From contig CADDZH010000097.1 of NCBI GenBank assembly GCA_902812455.1, positions 1 to 20,661 on the forward strand: a stretch of 20,661 nt of DNA, read 5' to 3'. This document shows positions 6,544 to 12,980 of this stretch, one piece after another. Numbering within the stretch: the first letter of the stretch is position 1; every line of letters starts with the position of its first letter. Below the pieces are notes generated by a model, which saw nothing but the letters and a program-made list of their open reading frames with translations, was not told the DNA's origin and made no database searches. The stretch comes from Chloroflexota bacterium (lineage in GTDB: Bacteria > Chloroflexota > Ktedonobacteria > Ktedonobacterales > Ktedonobacteraceae). Position numbers and translations under genes: made by a program.

Positions 6544-8757
6544 TCACCTGAGGCGCTTGCGTAATTGCTCTAAGCGTTTCAAGAGATCCGTGTTTGCGCG
6601 TATCTCGTCTTCGGTCATGTCTTCCCCGGCAGTAGGGATAGTCGCTTCATAGGTTTTGATCTGCTGTATGAGTTCGCCTGCGCCTGCGATACGAGCAAAG
6701 GATTGGAGGATTGCCAGGGCCTGCGCATCTTCGTTTTGACGAGTCCTGGTAATAGCCGCATACGCGTACAGCTCGGGATACTGGCGCAAGAAGGTACTCC
6801 ATTGCTCTGGTGTAGCCAGCGTTTGCATGACTTGCTCTACAAGCGCAATAGCCTTATCGAATTCGCTGGAAGCGCCCGGCAGGTCTCCCCTTGCTAAGAG
6901 TATACCAGCCCGCTCATAACGAGTATCAGCTTCTCCCAGGGGCTGTTGTTGCTGCTGGTAGAGCGCGAGCGCCTGCTCGAAATCCGTAGCCGCCTCTTCC
7001 AGGTCGCCGTTGCCGCGCCGGGCCAGCCCTAGAGCAAGCATCGTATCAGCCTGCCCGATCAGATCATCGTTCTGGTTAAAACGAGTGAGCGCCTCCTCGC
7101 AGCGTTGGATAGCTTCTTCCCACAGCTCTCGACCGATCAGTGTCTGAGCGATCCCCAGAGTTGCTGCTCCCTCGCCACCCGTGCTTTCTAATAACTGGAA
7201 TTGCCTGCCTGCCTCCCTAAATGTTGATGCAGCCGCATCTAGTTCGCTGCGTGATAGGCGGGTGCGAGCTAAGCCTAGCAGGGCTTCTGCCGCTATCAGG
7301 GGCTCCTGTTGCCCTTCAGCCTCGTTATGGGCTGCGCTAAAGCTTGCCTCAGCCTTGCTAAAGTCGCCTTGTGTGAGCAATAGCTGCCCCTGTACAAGGA
7401 GCATGGTAGGTCTTACCTGTCCGGCCACCGGGTTGTTAGCAAGGGTAGACCCGGCCTTTGCCAGATAAGAGCCTGCTTCACCGAGATGGCCGGCAAATAC
7501 GGCCAATCGTGCCAGGCGCACCTCTGCTTCTGCTATTCCCGTCCTTTCTCCTATTTCCTCGAAGTGTTCTTGTGCTTCATGATAAACCAGTTGTGCCTGG
7601 ATCGTTCGCCCTTGCTGCCGGTAAACATCACCGATACCGAGTAATGCCTGGCTTTCTACCAGCTCATTGCCCACCCCGCTGGCCAGCTTTCGTGCTTCGT
7701 CATATATCTTGACGGCTGTTGCCAGCAAGCCACGCCTGCGCTGGATTTCCGCCAACCCTACTGTTGTCTCGGCTTGCCCGATGCGATACGCGCTGGCCTT
7801 GTAAGCCCGTAGCGCTCGCTCCATCGTTGAACTGGCATAGGAAAGTTGCCCGCGCCGCATGTTAATCTCGCTCAGCACGCGAGTTGCGTTAGCGATACCG
7901 AGCGTGTTTTGTTTGTTTGTATAGGTTTGTAATGCCAGTTGTGCGTTCACCAGCGCCTGGTCAATTTGGCCTTGCAGTTGCGCAACTTCGGCCAGGCCCA
8001 GTGTTGCATCAGCCTCTCCTAGCTCATATTCTAGTGACCTGGATTGGTTGATAGCATCCTCGAATGAGACCAACGCATCCTCAAGAAAACGTCTATCAAC
8101 ATAGATGCGGCCCATGCCAGTGAAGGCATCAACAACGCCATACTTATCCCTGCGTGCCTCGTATACATCTAGCGCTTTTTGGTATTCATCTAAAGCTTCA
8201 TCAAAACGACGTGCCAGGCGCAGAATATCGCCAAGGCTGCGACGCGCATCCGCCTCGTTGATAGCATCCCTGGCCTGAGCAAAATAGGTGGCGGCCTGCT
8301 CGTAGCGCTCAGAAGCCCGCTCGATATTGCCGCGCTGGAACTCGATATGGCCAAGGGCCAGAGCCACATTTCCCAGCCCCTGCGCGTTATTCTCACTGCT
8401 ATAGAGCTGCTGCGCAGTTGTATATGAATCTTGCGCGCGATCCAGGTGCGCTTGCTGCCGCTCGAGGTGCCCTATTGCCAGAGCCATATTGCCCTCATTA
8501 ACTGGACGATGTGCCTCCTGGTAAAGCCTCATGGCCCGCCGGTAATTCGTGATGGCCTGCTCGATCAAGTTGTTGTCGCGCTGTACTTCCGCAAGCAATG
8601 CACGAGAGTCGCCGGCGCGCTTTAAATCGCCATGCTGGCGAAAGAGCTTTTCTGCTTCCACGAAGGCGTCCGCTGCCTGCTCCAGCCTCCCTTCGCTGTA
8701 TGCGCTGATACCTTCCTGCAAGCGCTTTTCTGCTGCTGATGTATCTTGTGTCGTCAT
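6544..8757 (-). CDS. Tetratricopeptide repeat protein
   Basis: This 737-residue protein is built almost wholly of tandem TPR units of about 40 residues, some 15-16 of them from residue 10 to about 650. Their pattern is A..L..G......A...Y..A......G.A.....LG, typical of the longer TPR_12/MalT-like series. TPR arrays form right-handed superhelical scaffolds for protein binding; no catalytic domain, HTH, membrane segment or signal peptide is visible. The C-terminal 80 residues are helical, acidic then basic (EQLRKRLR end). The start at 8757 has GGGGGA about 10 bases upstream. It has a near-consensus promoter at 8820-8848 and is divergent from the cyclic-nucleotide-binding gene. Its partner is unknown; the neighbours at 4135-6395 or the divergent CNB protein are possible candidates only by position. 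Confidence 0.92.
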   Translation of the reverse strand: MTTQDTSAAEKRLQEGISAYSEGRLEQAADAFVEAEKLFRQHGDLKRAGDSRALLAEVQRDNNLIEQAITNYRRAMRLYQEAHRPVNEGNMALAIGHLERQQAHLDRAQDSYTTAQQLYSSENNAQGLGNVALALGHIEFQRGNIERASERYEQAATYFAQARDAINEADARRSLGDILRLARRFDEALDEYQKALDVYEARRDKYGVVDAFTGMGRIYVDRRFLEDALVSFEDAINQSRSLEYELGEADATLGLAEVAQLQGQIDQALVNAQLALQTYTNKQNTLGIANATRVLSEINMRRGQLSYASSTMERALRAYKASAYRIGQAETTVGLAEIQRRRGLLATAVKIYDEARKLASGVGNELVESQALLGIGDVYRQQGRTIQAQLVYHEAQEHFEEIGERTGIAEAEVRLARLAVFAGHLGEAGSYLAKAGSTLANNPVAGQVRPTMLLVQGQLLLTQGDFSKAEASFSAAHNEAEGQQEPLIAAEALLGLARTRLSRSELDAAASTFREAGRQFQLLESTGGEGAATLGIAQTLIGRELWEEAIQRCEEALTRFNQNDDLIGQADTMLALGLARRGNGDLEEAATDFEQALALYQQQQQPLGEADTRYERAGILLARGDLPGASSEFDKAIALVEQVMQTLATPEQWSTFLRQYPELYAYAAITRTRQNEDAQALAILQSFARIAGAGELIQQIKTYEATIPTAGEDMTEDEIRANTDLLKRLEQLRKRLR

Positions 8758-8819
8758 CCTATCTATTCCCCCGATCTCTCAATTGATCTTGCTCTTTTTT
8801 ACTTCGTTTTCCTGGTTTC

Positions 8820-8848
8820 ATTGTAATGTGTCTCAACGGGAAAGTCAA
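8820..8848 (-). promoter_or_regulatory. Sigma70-type promoter for the TPR gene
   Basis: The minus strand reads TTGACT (8848-8843), a 17-base spacer, then TACAAT (8825-8820). This is close to the consensus for housekeeping sigma. The predicted leader is about 55 bases. Confidence 0.6.
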
Positions 8849-8905
8849 AAATGAAGACGTAAGCTGCAAAACTGCAAGTACCCTCTCGCTCTTGTTGTGC
8901 TGCTG

Positions 8906-8914
8906 TGATAAAAT
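8906..8914 (+). promoter_or_regulatory. Possible extended -10 promoter for the cyclic-nucleotide-binding gene
   Basis: TGATAAAAT fits the extended -10 pattern TGnTAnnnT; no -35 hexamer is visible. It sits about 75 bases before the ATG at 8988 and diverges from the TPR promoter. Confidence 0.35.
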
Positions 8915-8987
8915 AGGGCGTGCTGGTAGAGTAGCCGGGAAACTGCTAATCGCTGAAGCGAAAGTATTGGAAAAAGGAGTTATTGCT

Positions 8988-9416
8988 ATGTATGAAGATG
9001 CCCTGGCGCGTGTAGACCTCTTTTCGGGCCTTGATAAAAAGGAGCTGCGGCAGCTTGCTAAGAGCTTCCAGGAACGCAAGTATAGCGCAGGAACCACTCT
9101 CATTAAGCAGGGTGATACGGGAGTGGGACTGTATATTCTGACAAGCGGTAAGGTACGTATTACGCTAAAACTCCCTGATGGGACTGAAGAGGAACTCGCT
9201 ACGGAAGGGCCGGGAGCAGTGTTTGGTGAAATGGCGCTACTCGACGATTTACCCCGTTCTGCCACGATCACAGCCATTGAGGATGTCACTGCCCTGCTAT
9301 TACCGGTATGGGAGTTCCGCACGACATTGAGGAACTACCCTGATATCGCCTTGAAACTGCTGGCCGTCCTGAGCAGGAGGTTACGAAAGGCCGAGCAACA
9401 CACGCACACCTCGTAG
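8988..9416 (+). CDS. Stand-alone cyclic nucleotide-binding domain protein
   Basis: This 142-residue protein consists of one cyclic-nucleotide-binding (CNB) fold. The beta-roll carries GTTLIKQGD, the loop GLYILTSGKVRI and the phosphate-binding cassette FGEMALLDDLPRSATITA. The cassette keeps the Glu and the Arg-Ser of the CRP/PKA family, so binding of cAMP or cGMP is plausible. There is no C-terminal HTH or effector domain, unlike Crp/Fnr regulators of about 220 residues. The open frame reaches back to 8826, but AAGGAG 8 bases before the ATG at 8988 and the domain boundary fix this start. It is divergent from the TPR gene, so it may act through a protein partner. The downstream gene nrdR is convergent. 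Confidence 0.9.
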   Translation: MYEDALARVDLFSGLDKKELRQLAKSFQERKYSAGTTLIKQGDTGVGLYILTSGKVRITLKLPDGTEEELATEGPGAVFGEMALLDDLPRSATITAIEDVTALLLPVWEFRTTLRNYPDIALKLLAVLSRRLRKAEQHTHTS

Positions 9417-9420
9417 CTCA

Positions 9421-9445
9421 GTAGGGGCGGGGGCGGCTTTACAGG
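9421..9445. repeat. GTAGGGGC-family repeat, partial copy
   Basis: GTAGGGGCGGGGGCGGC begins four bases after the stop of the CNB gene. It shares the GTAGGGGC end with the other copies, but the matching second arm is not clear. It opens a 120-base gap holding three repeat copies between the convergent CNB and nrdR genes. Confidence 0.4.
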
Positions 9446-9486
9446 ACTTTGCTGGTGAATGACACCCTAAATGGAATGGCCTTGCA

Positions 9487-9509
9487 GGGCGACCGCAAGA
9501 GTCGCCCCT
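9487..9509. repeat. GTAGGGGC-family palindromic repeat
   Basis: GGGCGAC (9487-9493) and GTCGCCC (9501-9507) form a perfect 7-base stem with a CGCAAGA loop. The core is identical to 6430-6450 except at one stem base. It lies between the convergent CNB and nrdR genes, and may serve as a bidirectional transcription end signal, though no U-run is present. Confidence 0.6.
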
Positions 9510-9540
9510 TCCATGGCACGCATCGGCCTGCGCAGCCGTA

Positions 9541-10041
9541 TCATAGTAGGGGCAGGGCTTGTCCCTGCCCTCCTTCGTGCTCTGTCGAAGGCTTTTCCCG
9601 GTTGAGCAGCTTTTGTATCTCTTCAAACATCGTTTCGACATCACCGAAGGAACGGTAGACGCTGGCGAAGCGAATATAAGCGATTTTATCCATCCGCCGT
9701 AAGTGTTCCATGACCAGTTCGCCAATAACGCTGCTCTGAACCTCTTTGCGGCCCAGGCTATACAGCTCCTGCTCAATTTCTTCTACGGCACTTTCAATTT
9801 CACCAACGGGTAACGGGCGTTTCTCACATGCTTTGCGAATGCCATTGTAGAGTTTCTGGCGGTCAAAATCTTCTCTCCGCTGGTCGCGCTTAATGACCAC
9901 AAGGTGAAATTTTTCGACACGCTCATAGGTACTAAAGCGCCCTTTGCAGTGCTCGCATTCACGCCGACGATGGATAGCATCGCCGATATCTCGCGAATCT
10001 TTGAACCGTGATTCTGTGCCTCCACAGAAAGGACATTTCAT
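9541..10041 (-). CDS. nrdR: Transcriptional repressor NrdR
   Basis: NrdR represses ribonucleotide reductase genes when ATP/dATP are bound. This 166-residue protein has the N-terminal zinc ribbon (CPFC with Cys3/Cys6, and Cys29/Cys32 in CEHC). An ATP-cone follows from about residue 46 to 136 (VVIKRDQRREDFDRQKLYNGI, YIRFASVYRSF). The family is usually about 150 residues. The last ten residues (GGQGQALPLL) and the stop are encoded by the repeat at 9546-9570, which extends the protein. The start at 10041 has GGGG 6 bases upstream. No ribonucleotide reductase gene is in the window. A dyad overlaps its own promoter candidate. Confidence 0.95.
   Translation of the reverse strand: MKCPFCGGTESRFKDSRDIGDAIHRRRECEHCKGRFSTYERVEKFHLVVIKRDQRREDFDRQKLYNGIRKACEKRPLPVGEIESAVEEIEQELYSLGRKEVQSSVIGELVMEHLRRMDKIAYIRFASVYRSFGDVETMFEEIQKLLNREKPSTEHEGGQGQALPLL
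9546..9570. repeat. GTAGGGGC-family palindrome inside the 3' end of nrdR
   Basis: GTAGGGGC begins at 9546. GGGCAGGG (9550-9557) and CCCTGCCC (9563-9570) form a perfect 8-base stem with a CTTGT loop. On the minus strand it is read in frame as the last codons of nrdR. Confidence 0.65.
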
Positions 10042-10088
10042 GCGCTACCCCACTTGAATGATGTAGTTCCGGCCATCTGTCAAGGATT

Positions 10089-10097
10089 ATTTTACCA
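10089..10097 (-). promoter_or_regulatory. Possible extended -10 promoter of nrdR with an overlapping dyad
   Basis: The minus strand reads TGGTAAAAT, an extended -10 pattern, about 48 bases before the nrdR start. The dyad ACCAC (10094-10098) / GTGGT (10106-10110) overlaps it and could be an operator. A longer inverted pair, GAATGATGT (10056-10064) and ACATCATTC (10097-10105), also brackets it. I do not see a match to the usual NrdR box. Confidence 0.35.
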
Positions 10098-10134
10098 CAT
10101 CATTCGTGGTGAGAGTGCCTGTTTATCTTATTAA

Positions 10135-10365
10135 TCATCTCGTTGCGGCTGTAGGCGCTGTCTCCACCGGGGATTTGATGGTTGGCGTGCCGCCAGGATG
10201 GGTTTTACCAATATAGCCGGAGCGCAGGCGCGAACCTTCGCGCCAGTAAGCGTACCAGTATGGTCCGTGTCCCCGTCCATCACGGCAAGTACTACATGAG
10301 GCCTTGCCACACTTTCTATACTGTAACTGGTAAGTAATATGCTGATCACTAGGTAACTGTGTCAT
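10135..10365 (-). CDS. Small Cys-rich DUF6788-like protein
   Basis: This 76-residue protein has the arrangement KCGKASCSTC (Cys19, Cys24, Cys27) followed by GHGPYWYAYWREGSRLRSGYIG. I recognise this as the DUF6788-like small protein common in Ktedonobacteria and other Chloroflexota; its function is unknown. The three Cys could be part of a metal site, but a fourth ligand is not obvious. The aromatic GPYWYAYWR strand pair followed by a basic R.R.GYIG stretch suggests a small beta fold that may bind nucleic acid; this is inference. The start at 10365 has only a weak GGGTG upstream. It stands alone between nrdR and the 10537-11175 gene, all on the minus strand. Confidence 0.7.
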   Translation of the reverse strand: MTQLPSDQHITYQLQYRKCGKASCSTCRDGRGHGPYWYAYWREGSRLRSGYIGKTHPGGTPTIKSPVETAPTAATR

Positions 10366-10424
10366 ACATCACCCGCTCTTCCACTAACACAATACATAGC
10401 TGGCACCTATACATTGCCAACACC

Positions 10425-10433
10425 AGCATAGCA
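10425..10433 (-). promoter_or_regulatory. Possible extended -10 promoter for the DUF6788-like gene
   Basis: The minus strand reads TGCTATGCT about 60 bases before the start at 10365, fitting TGnTAnnnT without a clear -35. An alternative TTGGCA-N16-TATGTA lies closer to the gene. Neither can be preferred. Confidence 0.25.
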
Positions 10434-10460
10434 CCGTTTTATGAAGATTCGATGAATGTG

Positions 10461-10498
10461 CAGGCAGTAAAAATGAACAAAAGTTCATTTTTAGCCTG
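10461..10498. other. Long inverted repeat after the MurT/GatD-like operon
   Basis: TAAAAATGAAC (10468-10478) and GTTCATTTTTA (10483-10493) pair perfectly over 11 bases around an AAAA loop. CAGGC (10461-10465) and GCCTG (10494-10498) add 5 more pairs, with a 2-base AG bulge on one side. It is 38 bases past the stop of the 10537 gene and about 100 bases upstream of the 10365 gene. It could be the operon terminator (A/T-tract stem), or an operator of the TGAAC-N4-GTTCA type. Confidence 0.55.
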
Positions 10499-10536
10499 CG
10501 AGGTGAGGAAAAAGCGAGCGCTCGATAACATAATGT

Positions 10537-11175
10537 TCAGAGTGGCCTGAGCGTAATCTCGAATTCCCAGGGCTGGAGTGGAGGATTCTCGAATTGACCA
10601 ATGGGATCGGCAGCGCGCACTGTTAAGGTATGCGCATCAACTGGCGGAAGCGGCTGGAAGCGCGCGCTTCCCTGGTACACCGCCATGTGAGGATTACTTG
10701 CAAGCTCCGGCCGGGCTATCAGTATCCCTCCTCGATCTCCCATCCATTGCGTTCCTCTGTCGTCCTCGACGAGGAAAATGATGCGGGGGACAAAGGCAAA
10801 CCCGGCTTGCAATGGAGGCCTGATCCAGAGATAGTGAATCTCGAAATGTTGCTCAAAGAACCGGAGTTCGTGCAGCATCAGCACCATGCCCTGCTGTTTT
10901 TGTTCTAGCTCCACTGTAATAGTGCGAACGGGTTCGCGCGATAAGGCCTGCGCGCTGGTTGCCAGTCCTGGCGGAGCGGCAACTACGACGGGGGGCCTTG
11001 ACGCAAGTTCCAGGGCTTTAGGGGAGAAAGGCGCTGGATCCTCGAGTATTTCTTCGCACAAGCGCAAGCAGTCCTCACAGATGTAGGCAGCGCCTGGGCC
11101 GGCCACCATGCGTTGCGCCTCCGCCTGGCGGCGACCACAGAAAGAGCAACGAGCCTGAGATCGGTCAAAACTCAT
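10537..11175 (-). CDS. ClpX-type C4 zinc finger fused to an unknown beta-rich domain
   Basis: This is a 212-residue protein. Residues 4-45 form a ClpX-type zinc-binding domain: CSFCGR (Cys10, Cys13), then YICEDC (Cys33, Cys36), spaced CX2C-X19-CX2C. The ClpX AAA+ ATPase is absent. After a Pro/Ala linker (about 47-82), the C-terminal 130 residues read as beta strands (VRTITVELEQ, IHYLWIRPPL, WEFEITLRPL) and are not a family I recognise. The start at 11175 is set by TAAGGA 8 bases upstream; a TTG at 11193 is upstream of that site. It begins 14 bases after the GatD-like gene, so it is the third gene of that operon. The zinc domain of ClpX dimerises and binds adaptors or substrates; that role here is inference. 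Confidence 0.85.
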   Translation of the reverse strand: MSFDRSQARCSFCGRRQAEAQRMVAGPGAAYICEDCLRLCEEILEDPAPFSPKALELASRPPVVVAAPPGLATSAQALSREPVRTITVELEQKQQGMVLMLHELRFFEQHFEIHYLWIRPPLQAGFAFVPRIIFLVEDDRGTQWMGDRGGILIARPELASNPHMAVYQGSARFQPLPPVDAHTLTVRAADPIGQFENPPLQPWEFEITLRPL

Positions 11176-11189
11176 GGTTGTTATCCTTA

Positions 11190-12086
11190 TCAAGGTGAAG
11201 CGCTATGGGGCGCTTGCAGCGCAGCCACCGCTGCGCTATATAATCCCATACGTTCGAGCAGAAATGCATGAGCTTCCCATTCCAATCTATCATCTAGCGG
11301 TGAAAGTATCTTCGATAGGTTATCTTCCAGGCTGGCAGGCTTTGAAGAGGCCGCTTCAGAGCCACCTTCATGCCCATTGGCAGAGAAGACCCCTTCAGTG
11401 ACCAGATCATGTATCCCATAGCTGCGTCGTAAGGCTAAGCCTAGCAAATGATCGGCAAAATGTGGATTTTTTGGTAACAGCCCACCATATATGTAGGTGC
11501 CATAGGTATTGCGGTAGACTGCACCTTCCGTGTGGTCTGCTGAGTTATTCCCTTGCCCCTTAAGCACTTTGCCAAGCGGTCTGGCCGTTCCCAGGTAGGT
11601 GCGTCCTCGATGGTTCTCGAAGCCAACTAGCGTGCTGCCATTCCAGTTGATGGCGATATCGCCAATACTACGCAAGCCTCGTGCCCTCTTCTGGATTGTC
11701 CAGGCGTCGAACACTCCCAATCCTCGTATATCGTGGCCGCTAGCGGGGCGATAATAGTGGGCAAGCAACTGGTAGCCGCCGCAAACGGCAAGGACAGGCA
11801 TATCGTCTTCGATGGCTGCCCACAGTCCGATACCCTTGACCTCGTACAAGTCCTGGGTAACGGGCGCCTGGTCTCTATCCTGTTCCCCGCCAATATACAG
11901 CATATCGTACTCATCTGGAGCGAGCGCATCGCCGAGTCCCAGGCCAACGACACGCAGAGCGATACCACGCAGCTCACAGCGACGACGTAGGGCTAGTATG
12001 TTGGCCTTGTCTCCATATGTATTCAACTGATCAGGGTACAAATAGCCCAGTGTAAGTGCCAGGGATGGAGTGATTCCCTGTTTCAT
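11190..12086 (-). CDS. GatD-like glutamine amidotransferase lacking the catalytic His
   Basis: GatD supplies ammonia to MurT to amidate the D-Glu of lipid II. This 298-residue protein is clearly of that family (CobB/CobQ-like GATase). It has the N-terminal strand LTLGYLYPDQLNTYGDKANI, IGGEQDRDQ, the nucleophile motif VCGGYQLL (Cys102), an Arg at 139 in the RSIGDI position and GFENHRGRTY. The motif usually written GTYLHGPLLPKN reads GTYIYGGLLPKN, so Tyr200 replaces the catalytic His. A C-terminal extension of about 60-70 residues (238-298) goes beyond the usual 240 or so. The start has AAGGTGAGG just upstream, overlapping the stop of the MurT-like gene 5 bases away. Glutaminase activity is doubtful; a binding role is possible. 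Confidence 0.9.
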   Translation of the reverse strand: MKQGITPSLALTLGYLYPDQLNTYGDKANILALRRRCELRGIALRVVGLGLGDALAPDEYDMLYIGGEQDRDQAPVTQDLYEVKGIGLWAAIEDDMPVLAVCGGYQLLAHYYRPASGHDIRGLGVFDAWTIQKRARGLRSIGDIAINWNGSTLVGFENHRGRTYLGTARPLGKVLKGQGNNSADHTEGAVYRNTYGTYIYGGLLPKNPHFADHLLGLALRRSYGIHDLVTEGVFSANGHEGGSEAASSKPASLEDNLSKILSPLDDRLEWEAHAFLLERMGLYSAAVAALQAPHSASP

Positions 12087-12091
12087 CTACC

Positions 12092-12877
12092 TCACCTTTT
12101 TCGCTTACGAGGCGCTAGCTTCCTACGTTCAAGCTCCTCATGTACGGCTAATAAACCTGTATACGTTGCAACCACGAAGAGTGTTTCACCTGCCGGTGTC
12201 CGGCCAACTGCTTCATCGAGCGCTGCTGTAATGCCGTATCGTTGGGATACCGCTGGGCCGGCGCCTTCAACTCGCTCAAGTGTCTCTATTCTTCTTTTCT
12301 TTTTCTCCTGTGTATTACGGATACTGGTTTCTCTCTTCAATGCGCGCAGTGGCACCGGAGGTATAATGATCATCGCTCCTTGCTCTATACCCGCGTATTT
12401 CAGTCTCAAGGCAAGATCCAGGGCGCGGGTTCCAGCCACCACCAGGGTAGCCGTTTGTCCTATGAGCCGCTCGAAATCCACATCCCAGATCCACGAGATA
12501 TCGCGACCATCGCTACTATGATCATTGAGGACAAATAGCACATGGCGTTCTGTTTCACCAGGAAAGAGCGTGCGTAACATTTCATTAAAATTGTTTGAGG
12601 TTGTCTTCCCATATAGCCCGGTAATGAGGATATTTCTATGTTCCAGTTGCGATGCAAGCTGCCTGGCAATACCTGGGCGGAAACGCCGGGTAACAAGACC
12701 AACAATGCCTGTTCTCCCATCGAGATGCAGCCGGCGGCCCAATGCGCCGGCAAATCTCCCTGCCACTCCCGCGAGGCCAGCTCGCAACGAAGCGCGTTGC
12801 CTTGATCGTGGCCTGGGCTTATGAGGCCTCGCGGAACGCTTCTGTTTAACTTTGACTTGTTCTTGTTTAAGATTCAT
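12092..12877 (-). CDS. Miniature MurT-like protein lacking the central Mur ligase region
   Basis: MurT is normally about 430 residues and activates lipid II with ATP for amidation. This 261-residue relative starts with a very basic tail (residues 8-35). It then has the MurT N-terminal helices (about 36-80) and a Walker-A-like GLYGKTTS (87-94) where MurT has GTNGKTTT. At about residue 107 the sequence passes straight to the C-terminal MurT domain (DUF1727): VLNDHSSDGRDISWIWD, then VVAGTRALDLALRLK and FVVATYTGLLAVHEEL. The Mur ligase core is absent: EIDE, the FRDQ..RFGE region, the Cys4 ribbon and the YNALAA motif. Residues about 172-213 carry an extra charged linker. The frame is open throughout and the promoter is good, so it is not an obvious pseudogene. 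The start at 12877 has AGGGTG close upstream. Confidence 0.85.
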   Translation of the reverse strand: MNLKQEQVKVKQKRSARPHKPRPRSRQRASLRAGLAGVAGRFAGALGRRLHLDGRTGIVGLVTRRFRPGIARQLASQLEHRNILITGLYGKTTSNNFNEMLRTLFPGETERHVLFVLNDHSSDGRDISWIWDVDFERLIGQTATLVVAGTRALDLALRLKYAGIEQGAMIIIPPVPLRALKRETSIRNTQEKKKRRIETLERVEGAGPAVSQRYGITAALDEAVGRTPAGETLFVVATYTGLLAVHEELERRKLAPRKRKR

Positions 12878-12935
12878 GTCACCCTGTCGTTTTCAGTCTG
12901 CTTACTTATGCTCATCCAAAGCATGTGTCACTTGC

Positions 12936-12964
12936 AGAATAGCATGAGCATGCGAACAGGTCAA
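12936..12964 (-). promoter_or_regulatory. Promoter of the MurT-like/GatD-like/zinc-finger operon
   Basis: The minus strand reads TTGACC (12964-12959), a 17-base spacer ending TGC, then TATTCT (12941-12936). This combines a near-consensus -35, ideal spacing and an extended -10. The leader to the 12877 start would be about 50 bases. Confidence 0.65.
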
Positions 12965-12980
12965 GCCCGCAGGAGCAGGG

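Noticed and set aside
8826..8987. Longer N-terminus for the cyclic-nucleotide-binding protein
   Set aside because: The open frame runs back to 8826, but that stretch is the divergent promoter region. A strong AAGGAG site and the domain start favour 8988.
4001..9570. CRISPR array
   Set aside because: The repeats are irregularly spaced, vary in sequence and are separated by genes; no repeat-spacer periodicity or cas genes are present.
12092..12877. Calling the MurT-like gene a pseudogene
   Set aside because: There is no frameshift or stop, the junction is in frame, and the promoter and ribosome overlap with the GatD-like gene are intact. Loss of function of the original enzyme is likely, but gene decay is not shown.
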